A DNA stretch of 6,076 nt. Origin: Candidatus Aminicenantota bacterium (GTDB lineage: Bacteria > Acidobacteriota > Aminicenantia > Aminicenantales > Saccharicenantaceae). The position numbers and the translations under genes are program-made. The DNA is taken from NCBI GenBank assembly GCA_011048485.1, contig DSDX01000003.1, forward strand, positions 1 through 6,076. The letters are read 5' to 3'. The notes beneath the pieces were generated by a model, which saw nothing but the letters and a program-made list of their open reading frames with translations, was not told where the DNA came from and searched no databases. Positions 1 through 6,076 of this stretch are shown here, in pieces (position 1 is the stretch's first letter; each line of letters starts with the position of its first letter).

Positions 1-86
1 ACCGGATCGTCCCCTCGCTCGAGGATGTCTTCATCCACAAGATCGAGGAGCAGGCCGGCCCGGAGCGCAAGGGATCGGCGCCATGA
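1..86 (+). CDS. ABC transporter ATP-binding protein, C-terminal end only (partial)
   Basis: Only the last 27 codons are present, read in the frame starting at position 3, with the TGA stop at 84-86. The visible peptide contains PSLEDVFIHKIEEQ. A P-S-L-E-D-V-F element close to the C-terminus is characteristic of ATPase subunits of ABC-2 type exporters (DrrA, CcmA, YbhF and relatives). The Walker A, signature and Walker B motifs lie upstream of the window and cannot be checked. The stop overlaps the start of the next gene in an ATGA quadruplet (83-86), which indicates one transcript and translational coupling. The inferred role is to hydrolyse ATP and drive the two permeases that follow. Whether it carries one ATPase domain or two fused domains, as in YbhF, cannot be seen. 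Confidence 0.85.
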   Translation, partial: RIVPSLEDVFIHKIEEQAGPERKGSAP

Positions 87-1255
87 AACGTCCGCTTCCG
101 CTCGTTTTCGTCCTCCCCGTCATGCGCAAGGAGATCCGCCAGATCCGGCGGGACACGCGGTCGCTCATCTTCATGATCCTCCTGCCGGCCTTCCTCATGA
201 TCATGTTCGGTTTCGCCCTCAACTTCGACGTCAAGCACGTCCCGCTGGCCGTCGTCGACCAAGACGGCAGCCGGGCCAGCCGGGAGCTCGTGGACAGGTT
301 CCGGACGACGGAGTACTTCGACATCGAGGCCGTCCTCGAGCGGACCGGCGACATCGACGGACTGATGGCCCGCGAGCGGATCAGGGCCGCCCTGGTCGTC
401 CCCGAACGCTTCGCCGAGGACCTGCTGGCCGGCCGGAGCCCGTCGGTCCAGTTCATCCTCGACGGCGCCAACGCCTTGAGCGGTTCGACCGCGGCCGGCT
501 ACGCCGCGGCCATCCTCCAAAGCTATTCGCAGAAGGTCACCCTCGAGGCCATGGGTCGGAGAGGCCGCGGCCGACCGAGCCTGCCGCTCGAGACCGAGGT
601 TCGCGTCTGGTACAATCCCGAGTTGCGGAGCGCCCGTTTCCTCGTCCCCGGCCTGATGGCCTTCGTCCTGATGGTCATTCTGACGACCTCGACCGCCTTC
701 TCCATCGTCCGGGAGAAGGAACGGGGGACGATGGAGCAGATCAGCGTCTCGCCGCTCCGGCCGACGGCCCTCATCGTCGGCAAGCTCATCCCCTACGTCC
801 TCATCTCCATCGTCTCGGCCCACATCGTGCTCGGGCTGGGCTGGGTCCTCCTGGGTGTCGCCGTCAAGGGCAGCTATCTCCTCCTGCTCCTCAGCATGGT
901 CCTGTTCCTTGTCTGCGGCCTGGGCCAGGGCCTCCTCGTCTCGGCCATCAGCCGGACCCAGCAGGTGGCCTTCCTCGTCTCCGTGATCATGACCATTCTG
1001 CCGACCTTCATCCTCTCGGGCTTCGTCTTCCCCATCCGGAACATGCCGGATGTCATCCAGCTCGTCACCTACCTCATCCCGGCCCGCTATTTCCTCGTCG
1101 CCCTGCGGGCCATCATCCTCAAGGGCGCCGGCTTTCCGGCCTTTTGGGACCAGCTCCTGGCCTTGGCGGCCTTCGCCTTCGGGTCCCTGACCCTGAGCTC
1201 GGCCATGCTCGGGCTCGGCCGCCGCGGCCGCCGGACGTGGAGGGAGGCCCGATGA
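83..1255 (+). CDS. ABC-2 type transporter permease, first of a tandem pair (YbhS/YbhR-like)
   Basis: A 390-aa inner-membrane permease that should form the export channel with the upstream ATPase and the downstream paralogue. The start at 83 is fixed by the ATGA overlap with the ATPase stop, with an AAGGGA element 8 nt upstream. The topology is that of the ABC2_membrane_3 family: a basic N-terminal tail with RKEIRQIRRD (15-24), a first membrane helix at about 27-47, a large extracytoplasmic domain at about 48-185 ending in VRVWYNPE (173-180), then hydrophobic helices at about 186-208, 236-260, 264-288, 297-320 and 356-378. The cytoplasmic loop REKERGTMEQISVSP (210-224) and the FVFPIRNMP segment (324-332) are family hallmarks. 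The length is close to that of the E. coli YbhS/YbhR proteins. Those systems normally work with an HlyD-type adaptor and export drugs or other small molecules. The substrate here is unknown, and no adaptor is visible because the operon is cut. Confidence 0.93.
   Translation: MKRPLPLVFVLPVMRKEIRQIRRDTRSLIFMILLPAFLMIMFGFALNFDVKHVPLAVVDQDGSRASRELVDRFRTTEYFDIEAVLERTGDIDGLMARERIRAALVVPERFAEDLLAGRSPSVQFILDGANALSGSTAAGYAAAILQSYSQKVTLEAMGRRGRGRPSLPLETEVRVWYNPELRSARFLVPGLMAFVLMVILTTSTAFSIVREKERGTMEQISVSPLRPTALIVGKLIPYVLISIVSAHIVLGLGWVLLGVAVKGSYLLLLLSMVLFLVCGLGQGLLVSAISRTQQVAFLVSVIMTILPTFILSGFVFPIRNMPDVIQLVTYLIPARYFLVALRAIILKGAGFPAFWDQLLALAAFAFGSLTLSSAMLGLGRRGRRTWREAR
1239..1247 (+). promoter_or_regulatory. 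Shine-Dalgarno tract that decides the second permease start
   Basis: A GGAGGGAGG run lies inside the last codons of the first permease. It ends 4 nt before ATG 1252; its first GGAGGG register gives a 7-nt spacing. It supports 1252 as the start, against any start further up the long open frame. Confidence 0.75.
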
Positions 1256-2379
1256 AGGCCGTCCTGTCCATCCTCAGGAAGGAGTTCCTTCAGCTCCGGC
1301 GCGACCGGCGGATGTTCCCGGTCATCTTCATCTCGCCCGTTCTCCAGCTCCTCCTCCTCGGGTACGCGGCCAACCTCGACGTCAAGAGCATCCCCTCGGT
1401 CGTCTGCGACCTGGACCGGTCCGCGGCCAGCCGGTCGCTCGTCGACGACTTCGTCCAATCCGGCTACTTCACGGTCCGGGCCCGGGTCGGGGAGATGGCG
1501 GGGATCGACCGCTACCTCGACCATGGCGACGCCTCCATGGCCATCGTTGTCCCCCGCGGCTTCGGCGGCGACGTCGCCGCGCGGCGGCAGGCCGGGATCA
1601 TGCTCATCGCCGATGGCTCGGAGAGCCAGTCGGCCATGATCGGCGTCAACTATGGCTCGATGGTCGCGGCCCGGGCTACCCAAAAATTGGTCCTGGAGGC
1701 CTTCGAGAGGGGGGCCGGGCCGGGCTCGCGCCCCGTCCTCATCAATCCCGAGGTCCGCGTCTGGTACAACCCGGCCCTCAAGAGCCGGAACTTCATGGTC
1801 CCGGGCGTGCTCGGTCTCATCCTGATGATCATGACCATGGTGCTGGCGGCCCTGGGCATCGTCCGGGAGCGGGAGGCGGGGACGATGGAACAGCTCATCG
1901 TCACCCCGATCCGTCCCCACCAGCTCATCCTGGGCAAGCTCCTGCCGTTCGTGATCATCGGCCTGGTCGACGCGACCTTCGTCCTGGCCGTGGCCCGGGG
2001 CTGGTTCGGCATCCCCATCCGCGGCAGCGTGCCCCTTCTCTATGTCCTGAGCGTCGTCTTCATGCTCAACACCCTCGGCATCGGCCTGTTCATCTCGACC
2101 ATCTCCCGGACCCAGCAGCAGGCCATGTTGACGGCGATGTTCTTCATCCTGCCCCAGATCATTCTTAGCGGCTTCGTCTTCCCCATCGAGAACATGCCCG
2201 AGTTCTTCCAGGCCGTGTCACTGGCCATCCCTATCCGCTATTTCTTCACCATCATCAGAGGCATCATGCTCAAGGGCGCGGGCCTGGCCGAGCTCTGGCC
2301 CCAGGCGGCCGCCCTGACCGGCCTGGGCGTCCTCATCCTGACCCTGAGCGTCGCCCGCTTCCGCAAGAAGCTCGATTAG
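1252..2379 (+). CDS. ABC-2 type transporter permease, second of a tandem pair (YbhR/YbhS-like)
   Basis: A 375-aa inner-membrane permease clearly paralogous to its upstream neighbour. The frame is open much further upstream (to about position 25), but that stretch only shadows the first permease. The true start is ATG 1252, set by the second ATGA overlap, a GGAGGGAGG Shine-Dalgarno tract at 1239-1247, and alignment with the paralogue. Features: basic N-terminus (RKEFLQLRRDRR, 9-20); helix 1 at about 21-40; an extracytoplasmic domain at about 41-180 with VRVWYNP at 168-174; helices at about 181-203, 227-249, 260-283, 290-312 and 350-367; the loop REREAGTMEQLIVTP (205-219); SRTQQQ (285-290); and FVFPIENMP (308-316). 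It probably forms a heterodimeric channel with the first permease, as proposed for YbhS/YbhR. It appears to be the last gene of the operon, because the next gene is on the other strand. Nothing suggests truncation. Confidence 0.93.
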   Translation: MKAVLSILRKEFLQLRRDRRMFPVIFISPVLQLLLLGYAANLDVKSIPSVVCDLDRSAASRSLVDDFVQSGYFTVRARVGEMAGIDRYLDHGDASMAIVVPRGFGGDVAARRQAGIMLIADGSESQSAMIGVNYGSMVAARATQKLVLEAFERGAGPGSRPVLINPEVRVWYNPALKSRNFMVPGVLGLILMIMTMVLAALGIVREREAGTMEQLIVTPIRPHQLILGKLLPFVIIGLVDATFVLAVARGWFGIPIRGSVPLLYVLSVVFMLNTLGIGLFISTISRTQQQAMLTAMFFILPQIILSGFVFPIENMPEFFQAVSLAIPIRYFFTIIRGIMLKGAGLAELWPQAAALTGLGVLILTLSVARFRKKLD

Positions 2380-2412
2380 GGACCATTCCCGGGTCCGGGA
2401 CCGGACGACCCC
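2380..2412. terminator. possible bidirectional terminator in a convergent gap (weak)
   Basis: The 33 nt between the permease stop (2377-2379) and the hexosaminidase stop (2413-2415) hold nested GC-rich inverted repeats. TCCCG at 2387-2391 pairs with CGGGA at 2396-2400 across a 4-nt loop. Alternatively, GGACC at 2380-2384 pairs with GGTCC at 2392-2396 across 7 nt. These pairings are mutually exclusive. Neither is followed by a T tract on either strand, so this is not a canonical intrinsic terminator. The convergent position is the main argument for a terminator function. Confidence 0.3.
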
Positions 2413-4788
2413 CTATTCGACCACGATCTCGTCGGCGAAAAGCCAGGCCCGGCCGCCCGCCCCGTCGTGCCAGCCGGGAACGGCGCCGATGTTACGGGCC
2501 CGGACCCGGACGAACCTGGCCTCGCGGACGTCGAACGAGGCCGAGAACTCCCGGATCACGGCCTCGGCGAGGCGGGGCGAAACGTCGTTCGCGACCTCGG
2601 CCACGACCTCGAACGTCCCGCCGTCCTTCGAGACGGCGAATTCGACGCCGGCCGGTGGGAAGATCCAGGCGTTGATGTTCTGGAGGAACTTCACGGCCAT
2701 CCGCCGGACGGGCCGATTCGCGCCGAGGTCGATGACGGCCTCGAGGTCCACGCCCTCGAAGCCCTGCCAGCGGCCGTCGACATGGCTCCGCGAGCCGAAA
2801 AGCCCGTCGGTGAGGGCCATATCGCCGCCGCCCAGGTATCTCTCGCCGGGCGGGTGGGCCAGGACGGGCGCCCGGCCCGAGGCCGCGTGGACGGCGAACC
2901 GCTCGGCCGACACGGCCGGGCTGAGCCGCTCCCGACCCTCGAACGCCGCTGCCCGGACCTCGGCCGTCTTCTTGAGCCGGATGGGCTTGCGATAGCGCCT
3001 CGAGGCCGGGCCCGGGTCCGTGCCGTCGGTCGTGTAGCGGATTTCCAGGCCCGGGATCTCGGTCTCGAGGACGAAGGAGATCCGGCCCGGCTCCGGCTGA
3101 GCCTCGGCCTTGATGGCCACAAGGAAGGCGCTGCGGGCGAAACGGAATCCCGCCGCCCCGTAATGCGCCAGCAGCCTGCGGAGCCTGACGGTGAAATCGG
3201 TCCAGTCGCGCCTGTCCTTCGGCGACCAGACGGCCTCGGCCAGGGCGGCCAGCCGGGGCAGGGCCATGTATTCGGCGTGGTCTCCGCTGGCGATGTATTC
3301 CGTCCAGATATTGGCTTGGCCGCCGAGGACGCGCGAAGCCTCCGCCTCGGTCAGGACGTCGGGCACGGGCTCGAACGCGTAGGCCTTGCTGAGGGGGAGA
3401 TAGCCGCCTATCGCCAGCGGCTCGTGGGCCGGGTCGCCCTGGTAGTAATCGAAATAACAATGGGAGGTCGGCGTCATGACGACGTCGTGTCCGGCCTTGG
3501 CGGCCTCGATGCCGCCTTCCGTTCCGCGCCAGGACATGACCGTCGCCTGCGGGGCCAGCCCGCCCTCGAGGATCTCGTCCCAGCCGATGAGCCGCTTGCC
3601 CATGGCCTCGAGGACCTTCTCGATGCGGCGGACGAAGTAGCTCTGGAGCTCTTTTTCGTCCTTGAGACCCTCGGCCCTGATCCGGGCCTGGCAGGCCTTG
3701 CATTTGACCCATTCGGCCTTGTCGACCTCGTCGGCGCCGATGTGGACGTACGGGCCGGGGAACAGGGCTACGACCTCTCTCAGGACGTCCTCCAGGAACT
3801 CGAATGTGGCCTCTCGACCGGGGCAAAAGACGTCCGTGATGGGCCAGTAACCGCCCGGCTTGACGGTGAAGGGCCCGCCTGTGCAGGAGAGCTCCGGGTA
3901 GGCCGCCAGGGCCGCCATCGCGTGCCCGGGCATCTCGATCTCGGGGACGACGGTGATGTGCCGCGAGGCGGCGTAGGCGACGACCTCGCGGATATCGTCC
4001 TGGGTGTAGAAGCCGCCGTAGGTGGCCGTCTCGCCGGGCCGCTGGGGCTCGCGGGCGTTCCAGTGCTTGTCTTCCCGGTCGACGCGCCAGGCCCCGACCT
4101 CGGTCAACCGGGGATATTTCTTGATCTCGACGCGCCAGCCCTGGTCGTCGGTGAGGTGCCAGTGGAAGGTGTTGAGCTTGTGGAAGGCCAGGATGTCGAT
4201 CCAGCGCAGGACGAACTCCTTGGGGAAGAAATGCCTCGAACAGTCGAGATGGCCGCCGCGCCAGGGGAAGCGCGGCCGGTCCTCGATGGAGACGGCCGGG
4301 ACCGTCCAGGGCCCTCGACCGTCGACGGCGGGCGGCAGGAGCTGGCGGAGGGTCTGGACGGCGTAGAAGGCGCCGGCCGGCGCGGCGGCCCTGATCCCGA
4401 TCCCGTCCGAGTCGGCCTCGAGGATATACCCTTCCGGTCCCAATCGGGCCTCCAGATCCTCCGTTCGGAGGAAGATGGCGCCGGAGGGAGGGGCCTCGGA
4501 CCCCGCGACGGTCTCGACGGGGAGGTCGTAACCCGTCGCGCGGGCCAGCATCTCGCAGAGATAGGACGCCGTGGCCTGAAGCTCGGTTCGGCCTTCCGGC
4601 ACGACGATCCTGGTCGACGTTCCGATGGTGAAGGAGCCCGCGCGGGCCTCGAGCCGCGACGGCGCGGGGATGATCGACGGGCCGGCCGTCCGTCCGGGCC
4701 CGGGTCCGGATCCGCAACCGGCCAGGAGCAGGATCAGGACCAGGACCAGCGGGGCTTGGCCTTTCAGGGCATTCGGTCGGTCGTTCAT
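2413..4788 (-). CDS. GH20 beta-N-acetylhexosaminidase, multidomain lipoprotein
   Basis: A 791-aa secreted exo-hydrolase that should remove terminal GlcNAc or GalNAc from glycans by substrate-assisted catalysis. Residues 1-25 form a lipoprotein signal: a hydrophobic core at 13-22 and lipobox LLAGC, with Cys25 as the lipidated residue. The following residue is Gly, so no Asp inner-membrane retention signal is present. Domains: GH20 N-terminal domain (about 36-168); catalytic barrel (about 172-540); chitobiase/hexosaminidase C-terminal Ig-like domain (about 562-635, with DGTDP at 588-592); galactose-binding-like, F5/8-type domain (about 650-791). Visible active-site elements are Arg177 in FPWRGG, HWHLTDDQGW (209-218), the Asp353-Glu354 pair, Trp420, Tyr445/Asp447 and W495-T-E497. 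These match the SpHex-type Arg, DE, Y-x-D and W-T-E elements, so the enzyme should be active. The usual HxGGDE reads HIGADE here (Ala352). The ATG is supported by AGGAGG 6 nt upstream. Chitobiose, mucin-type or peptidoglycan fragments are all possible substrates. Confidence 0.96.
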   Translation of the reverse strand: MNDRPNALKGQAPLVLVLILLLAGCGSGPGPGRTAGPSIIPAPSRLEARAGSFTIGTSTRIVVPEGRTELQATASYLCEMLARATGYDLPVETVAGSEAPPSGAIFLRTEDLEARLGPEGYILEADSDGIGIRAAAPAGAFYAVQTLRQLLPPAVDGRGPWTVPAVSIEDRPRFPWRGGHLDCSRHFFPKEFVLRWIDILAFHKLNTFHWHLTDDQGWRVEIKKYPRLTEVGAWRVDREDKHWNAREPQRPGETATYGGFYTQDDIREVVAYAASRHITVVPEIEMPGHAMAALAAYPELSCTGGPFTVKPGGYWPITDVFCPGREATFEFLEDVLREVVALFPGPYVHIGADEVDKAEWVKCKACQARIRAEGLKDEKELQSYFVRRIEKVLEAMGKRLIGWDEILEGGLAPQATVMSWRGTEGGIEAAKAGHDVVMTPTSHCYFDYYQGDPAHEPLAIGGYLPLSKAYAFEPVPDVLTEAEASRVLGGQANIWTEYIASGDHAEYMALPRLAALAEAVWSPKDRRDWTDFTVRLRRLLAHYGAAGFRFARSAFLVAIKAEAQPEPGRISFVLETEIPGLEIRYTTDGTDPGPASRRYRKPIRLKKTAEVRAAAFEGRERLSPAVSAERFAVHAASGRAPVLAHPPGERYLGGGDMALTDGLFGSRSHVDGRWQGFEGVDLEAVIDLGANRPVRRMAVKFLQNINAWIFPPAGVEFAVSKDGGTFEVVAEVANDVSPRLAEAVIREFSASFDVREARFVRVRARNIGAVPGWHDGAGGRAWLFADEIVVE

Positions 4789-4794
4789 GTCGCG

Positions 4795-4800
4795 CCTCCT
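4795..4800 (-). promoter_or_regulatory. Shine-Dalgarno of the GH20 gene
   Basis: On the minus strand, a full AGGAGG lies 6 nt upstream of the ATG at 4786-4788. This is the strongest ribosome-binding site around the divergent region. It fixes the start that yields the lipoprotein signal peptide. Confidence 0.8.
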
Positions 4801-4823
4801 CTCCAGCGGGTCCGCGGATGATG

Positions 4824-4853
4824 ATAGTAGCGGCCCACGGGTGGCGGAGTCAA
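4824..4853 (-). promoter_or_regulatory. candidate sigma70-type promoter for the GH20 gene
   Basis: Read on the minus strand, TTGACT (4848-4853, 5 of 6 to the -35 consensus) is followed after 18 bp by TACTAT (4824-4829, 4 of 6, retaining the TA...T core). A transcript would begin near 4817 and give a leader of roughly 28-30 nt carrying the AGGAGG site. This is a pattern match only; no transcription data are available. Confidence 0.5.
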
Positions 4854-4870
4854 GGCGGGCCCTTGACTTC
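4846..4870. repeat. inverted repeat joining the two divergent -35 elements
   Basis: AGTCAAGG (4848-4855) and CCTTGACT (4861-4868) are perfect 8-bp inverted arms around a 5-bp centre (CGGGC). In RNA the stem could extend to 10 pairs (4846-4855 with 4861-4870) through one G-U. There is no T tract beside it, so a terminator is unlikely. Each arm contains a TTGACT hexamer oriented toward its own gene, so the repeat may be an operator or simply two mirrored -35 boxes. A third TTGAC copy lies on the minus strand at 4896-4900. Confidence 0.6.
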
Positions 4871-4890
4871 GGACTCGCTCCGGCATTAAT
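4863..4890 (+). promoter_or_regulatory. candidate sigma70-type promoter for the CapA-like gene
   Basis: TTGACT (4863-4868, 5 of 6) is separated by 16 bp from ATTAAT (4885-4890, 4 of 6). The -10 sits in the only AT-rich patch of this GC-rich neighbourhood. Transcription would start around 4897, only a few nucleotides before ATG 4904, which implies a very short or nearly leaderless mRNA. A second ATTAAT at 4889-4894 would give a 20-bp spacer and is less likely. Confidence 0.45.
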
Positions 4891-4894
4891 TAAT
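4885..4894. repeat. 10-bp AT-only palindrome
   Basis: ATTAATTAAT is its own reverse complement and stands out against the surrounding GC-rich sequence. It lies over the -10 position of the plus-strand promoter. It may be no more than the melting region of that promoter, or it may also serve as a dimeric protein-binding site. Confidence 0.5.
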
Positions 4895-4903
4895 GGTCAA
4901 GCC

Positions 4904-6076
4904 ATGACACGACGATCCGGATCGGAACGGGGATCTCGCGGCGGGACCGGCCGTCCTCGGGGGGCGTCCATCGTGGTCGCCTCCGACTGGGCCCCGATCC
5001 GGGCCTTCGAGCCCGTCATGTCGGCGGACCCGCCGGCCGTCTACGGCGACCTGCTGCCCGTCCTCCGCCGGGCCGACATGCGGATCGTCAACTGCGAGTG
5101 CGCCCTGACCAGGGCCCGGCGGCCGGTCTGGAAGAGCGGGGCGGTCTTCAAGGGACGGCCGTCCCATGCCTCCGCCCTCAGCGCCGTGCCGTTCGAGGTC
5201 GCGACCCTCGCCAATAACCACGTTTTCGACTACGGCCTGACCGGTTTCCGGGAGACGCTCGACGTCCTCCGCCGGCACGGCGTCCGGACGGTCGGGGCCG
5301 GGATGACGCTCGCGGAAGCCCTGGCCCCGCTGCGCCTGACGGTCGGGGATGAAAGGATCACCATCGTCAATTTCGGCGAAGGCGAGGACCTGACGGCCTC
5401 GACGGGCGGACCGGGGGTCTGCGGCTGGGAGATCGACCAATTGGCCCGGACCATCCGCGCCGCCAAGAGACGGGGCGATTTCGTCGTCGTCGTCGGCCAC
5501 GCCGGCCTCGAGTACATTCCGTTCCCGCCGCCGTATGTCGTGGAGGCTTTCCGGGCCCTGTCCGAGGCCGGGGCGGACTGCGTCGTCGGCCACCATCCGC
5601 ACGTCCCCCAAGGCCTGGAGGTTCGCCGCGGCCGGCTCATCGCCTACGGCCTGGGGAACTTCGCCTTCTTCCAGCCCCCCGAGCTCCTCTATCGAAGGAC
5701 CGGGTTCTGCCTGTCCCTCGAGGCGCGGGCGGGCGGGCTGGCCTCTTATGCGCTCCACCCGTATAGGATCACGGATCAGGGGTTGCGACGGCTGGGGGCC
5801 GGAGAGGAACGCCGTTTCCGGGAGGCGCTCGGCCGCGTTTCCAGCCCGCTAAGGACGGCCAAAGGCATCGCCGAGGCCTGGCAGTCCTATCTGGCCTTCT
5901 ACGGGCCCGAGGGTCTCAAGGCGGAGGTCCTCGGCATCCTCGGGATGATGGACACCGAGCCGCGGAAAGGCGCGGCCATGTTCCGCAACAGGATCACCAC
6001 GCTGCAGCATCGGGAGCTCTGGCGGGACGCCCTGACCCGCTTCATGTCGGAGAGGCCCGCGCCGGTCCGGCCGGAC
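4904..6076 (+). CDS. CapA/PGA_cap-family protein (metallophosphatase fold), 3' end beyond the window
   Basis: The frame is open for 391 codons to the window edge with no stop. It resembles the CapA/PgsA poly-gamma-glutamate capsule family (PGA_cap), which has a calcineurin-like metallophosphatase fold. Motifs in order: ASDWAPIR (26-33, replacing the usual GD-x-x-P), YGDLLPVLRRAD, IVNCECALT (Glu65), LANNH (Asn104-Asn105-His106), GHAGLEY (198-204, where HWGxE is usual), GHHPH (229-233) and YGLGNFAFF (G249, N252). Asp28, Glu65, Asn105, His199, His231 and His233 are plausible metal ligands. Residues from about 280 on are probably helical. No signal peptide or membrane helix precedes the domain, unlike anchored CapA/PgsA; the first 20 residues are basic and low-complexity. 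ATG 4904 is chosen because the alternative GTG 4973 would clip the first beta strand, but ATG 4904 lacks a Shine-Dalgarno. Many family members have no proven role in capsule synthesis; the function here is unknown. Confidence 0.87.
   Translation, partial: MTRRSGSERGSRGGTGRPRGASIVVASDWAPIRAFEPVMSADPPAVYGDLLPVLRRADMRIVNCECALTRARRPVWKSGAVFKGRPSHASALSAVPFEVATLANNHVFDYGLTGFRETLDVLRRHGVRTVGAGMTLAEALAPLRLTVGDERITIVNFGEGEDLTASTGGPGVCGWEIDQLARTIRAAKRRGDFVVVVGHAGLEYIPFPPPYVVEAFRALSEAGADCVVGHHPHVPQGLEVRRGRLIAYGLGNFAFFQPPELLYRRTGFCLSLEARAGGLASYALHPYRITDQGLRRLGAGEERRFREALGRVSSPLRTAKGIAEAWQSYLAFYGPEGLKAEVLGILGMMDTEPRKGAAMFRNRITTLQHRELWRDALTRFMSERPAPVRPD

Noticed and set aside
25..1251. An open plus-strand frame running from position 25 through the first permease and into the second, as if a 784-aa fusion protein.
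   Set aside because: The upstream part is Arg/Pro-rich and reads across the first permease in another frame. The ATG at 1252, its Shine-Dalgarno and the paralogue alignment show that the real gene begins there.
1087..1920. A 277-aa minus-strand frame spanning the permease junction.
   Set aside because: It is charged, repetitive and without motifs, and lies antisense to two well-supported permeases.
2492..4717. A second long minus-strand frame inside the GH20 gene (741 aa).
   Set aside because: It is an out-of-frame shadow of the GH20 gene, dominated by Arg, Gly and Pro, with no start signal or domain.
2467..4821. A 784-aa open frame on the plus strand antisense to almost the whole GH20 gene.
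   Set aside because: It is a by-product of GC-rich codon bias. The translation is Gly/Asp/Arg/Pro-rich with no recognisable domain, while the minus strand encodes an intact GH20 enzyme.
4846..4870. Intrinsic terminator made by the intergenic hairpin.
   Set aside because: No T tract follows on either strand, and the hairpin sits between divergent gene starts, where a terminator has no obvious role.
4893..4907. A tiny frame starting at ATG 4893 (Met-Val-Lys-Pro-stop) overlapping the CapA-like start, considered as a leader peptide.
   Set aside because: It has four codons, no ribosome-binding site, and probably begins upstream of the predicted transcript start. Chance is sufficient explanation.
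4886..5758. A 290-aa minus-strand frame opposite the CapA-like gene.
   Set aside because: The composition is low-complexity (Gly, Pro, Asp, Arg), and the plus strand carries a continuous frame with conserved CapA motifs in the expected order.

Overview
The window is high-GC DNA, with C- and G-ending codons dominating every gene. It is densely coded in the manner of a bacterial chromosome. The gene content (a two-permease ABC-2 exporter and a GH20 hexosaminidase with a lipoprotein signal) fits a Gram-negative, glycan-degrading bacterium. An Acidobacteriota or Aminicenantota-like lineage would be plausible, but that is inference from gene style and base composition; no RNA gene or phylogenetic marker is present.

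Layout: (1) Positions 1-2379, plus strand: the last codons of an ABC transporter ATPase, then two paralogous ABC-2 permeases of 390 and 375 aa. Each junction is a 4-bp ATGA stop/start overlap, so this is a translationally coupled operon whose 5' part lies outside the window. The order ATPase-permease-permease matches YbhF-YbhS-YbhR-type export systems. (2) Positions 2380-2412: a 33-bp convergent gap with short nested inverted repeats. (3) Positions 2413-4788, minus strand: a 791-aa GH20 beta-N-acetylhexosaminidase lipoprotein with four recognisable modules. (4) Positions 4789-4903: a 115-bp divergent intergenic region carrying back-to-back promoter-like elements. Their two TTGACT -35 hexamers form the arms of a perfect 8-bp inverted repeat. 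(5) Positions 4904-6076, plus strand: a CapA/PGA_cap-type metallophosphatase-fold protein, open to the window edge.

Functionally, the exporter and the hexosaminidase are convergent and need not be related. The hexosaminidase and the CapA-like protein are divergent and share a compact control region, so they could be co-regulated in envelope or glycan turnover; this is a hypothesis. I found no tRNA, rRNA, CRISPR array, insertion sequence or clear horizontal-transfer signature. No previously undescribed system is evident. The most unusual element is the symmetric divergent promoter.
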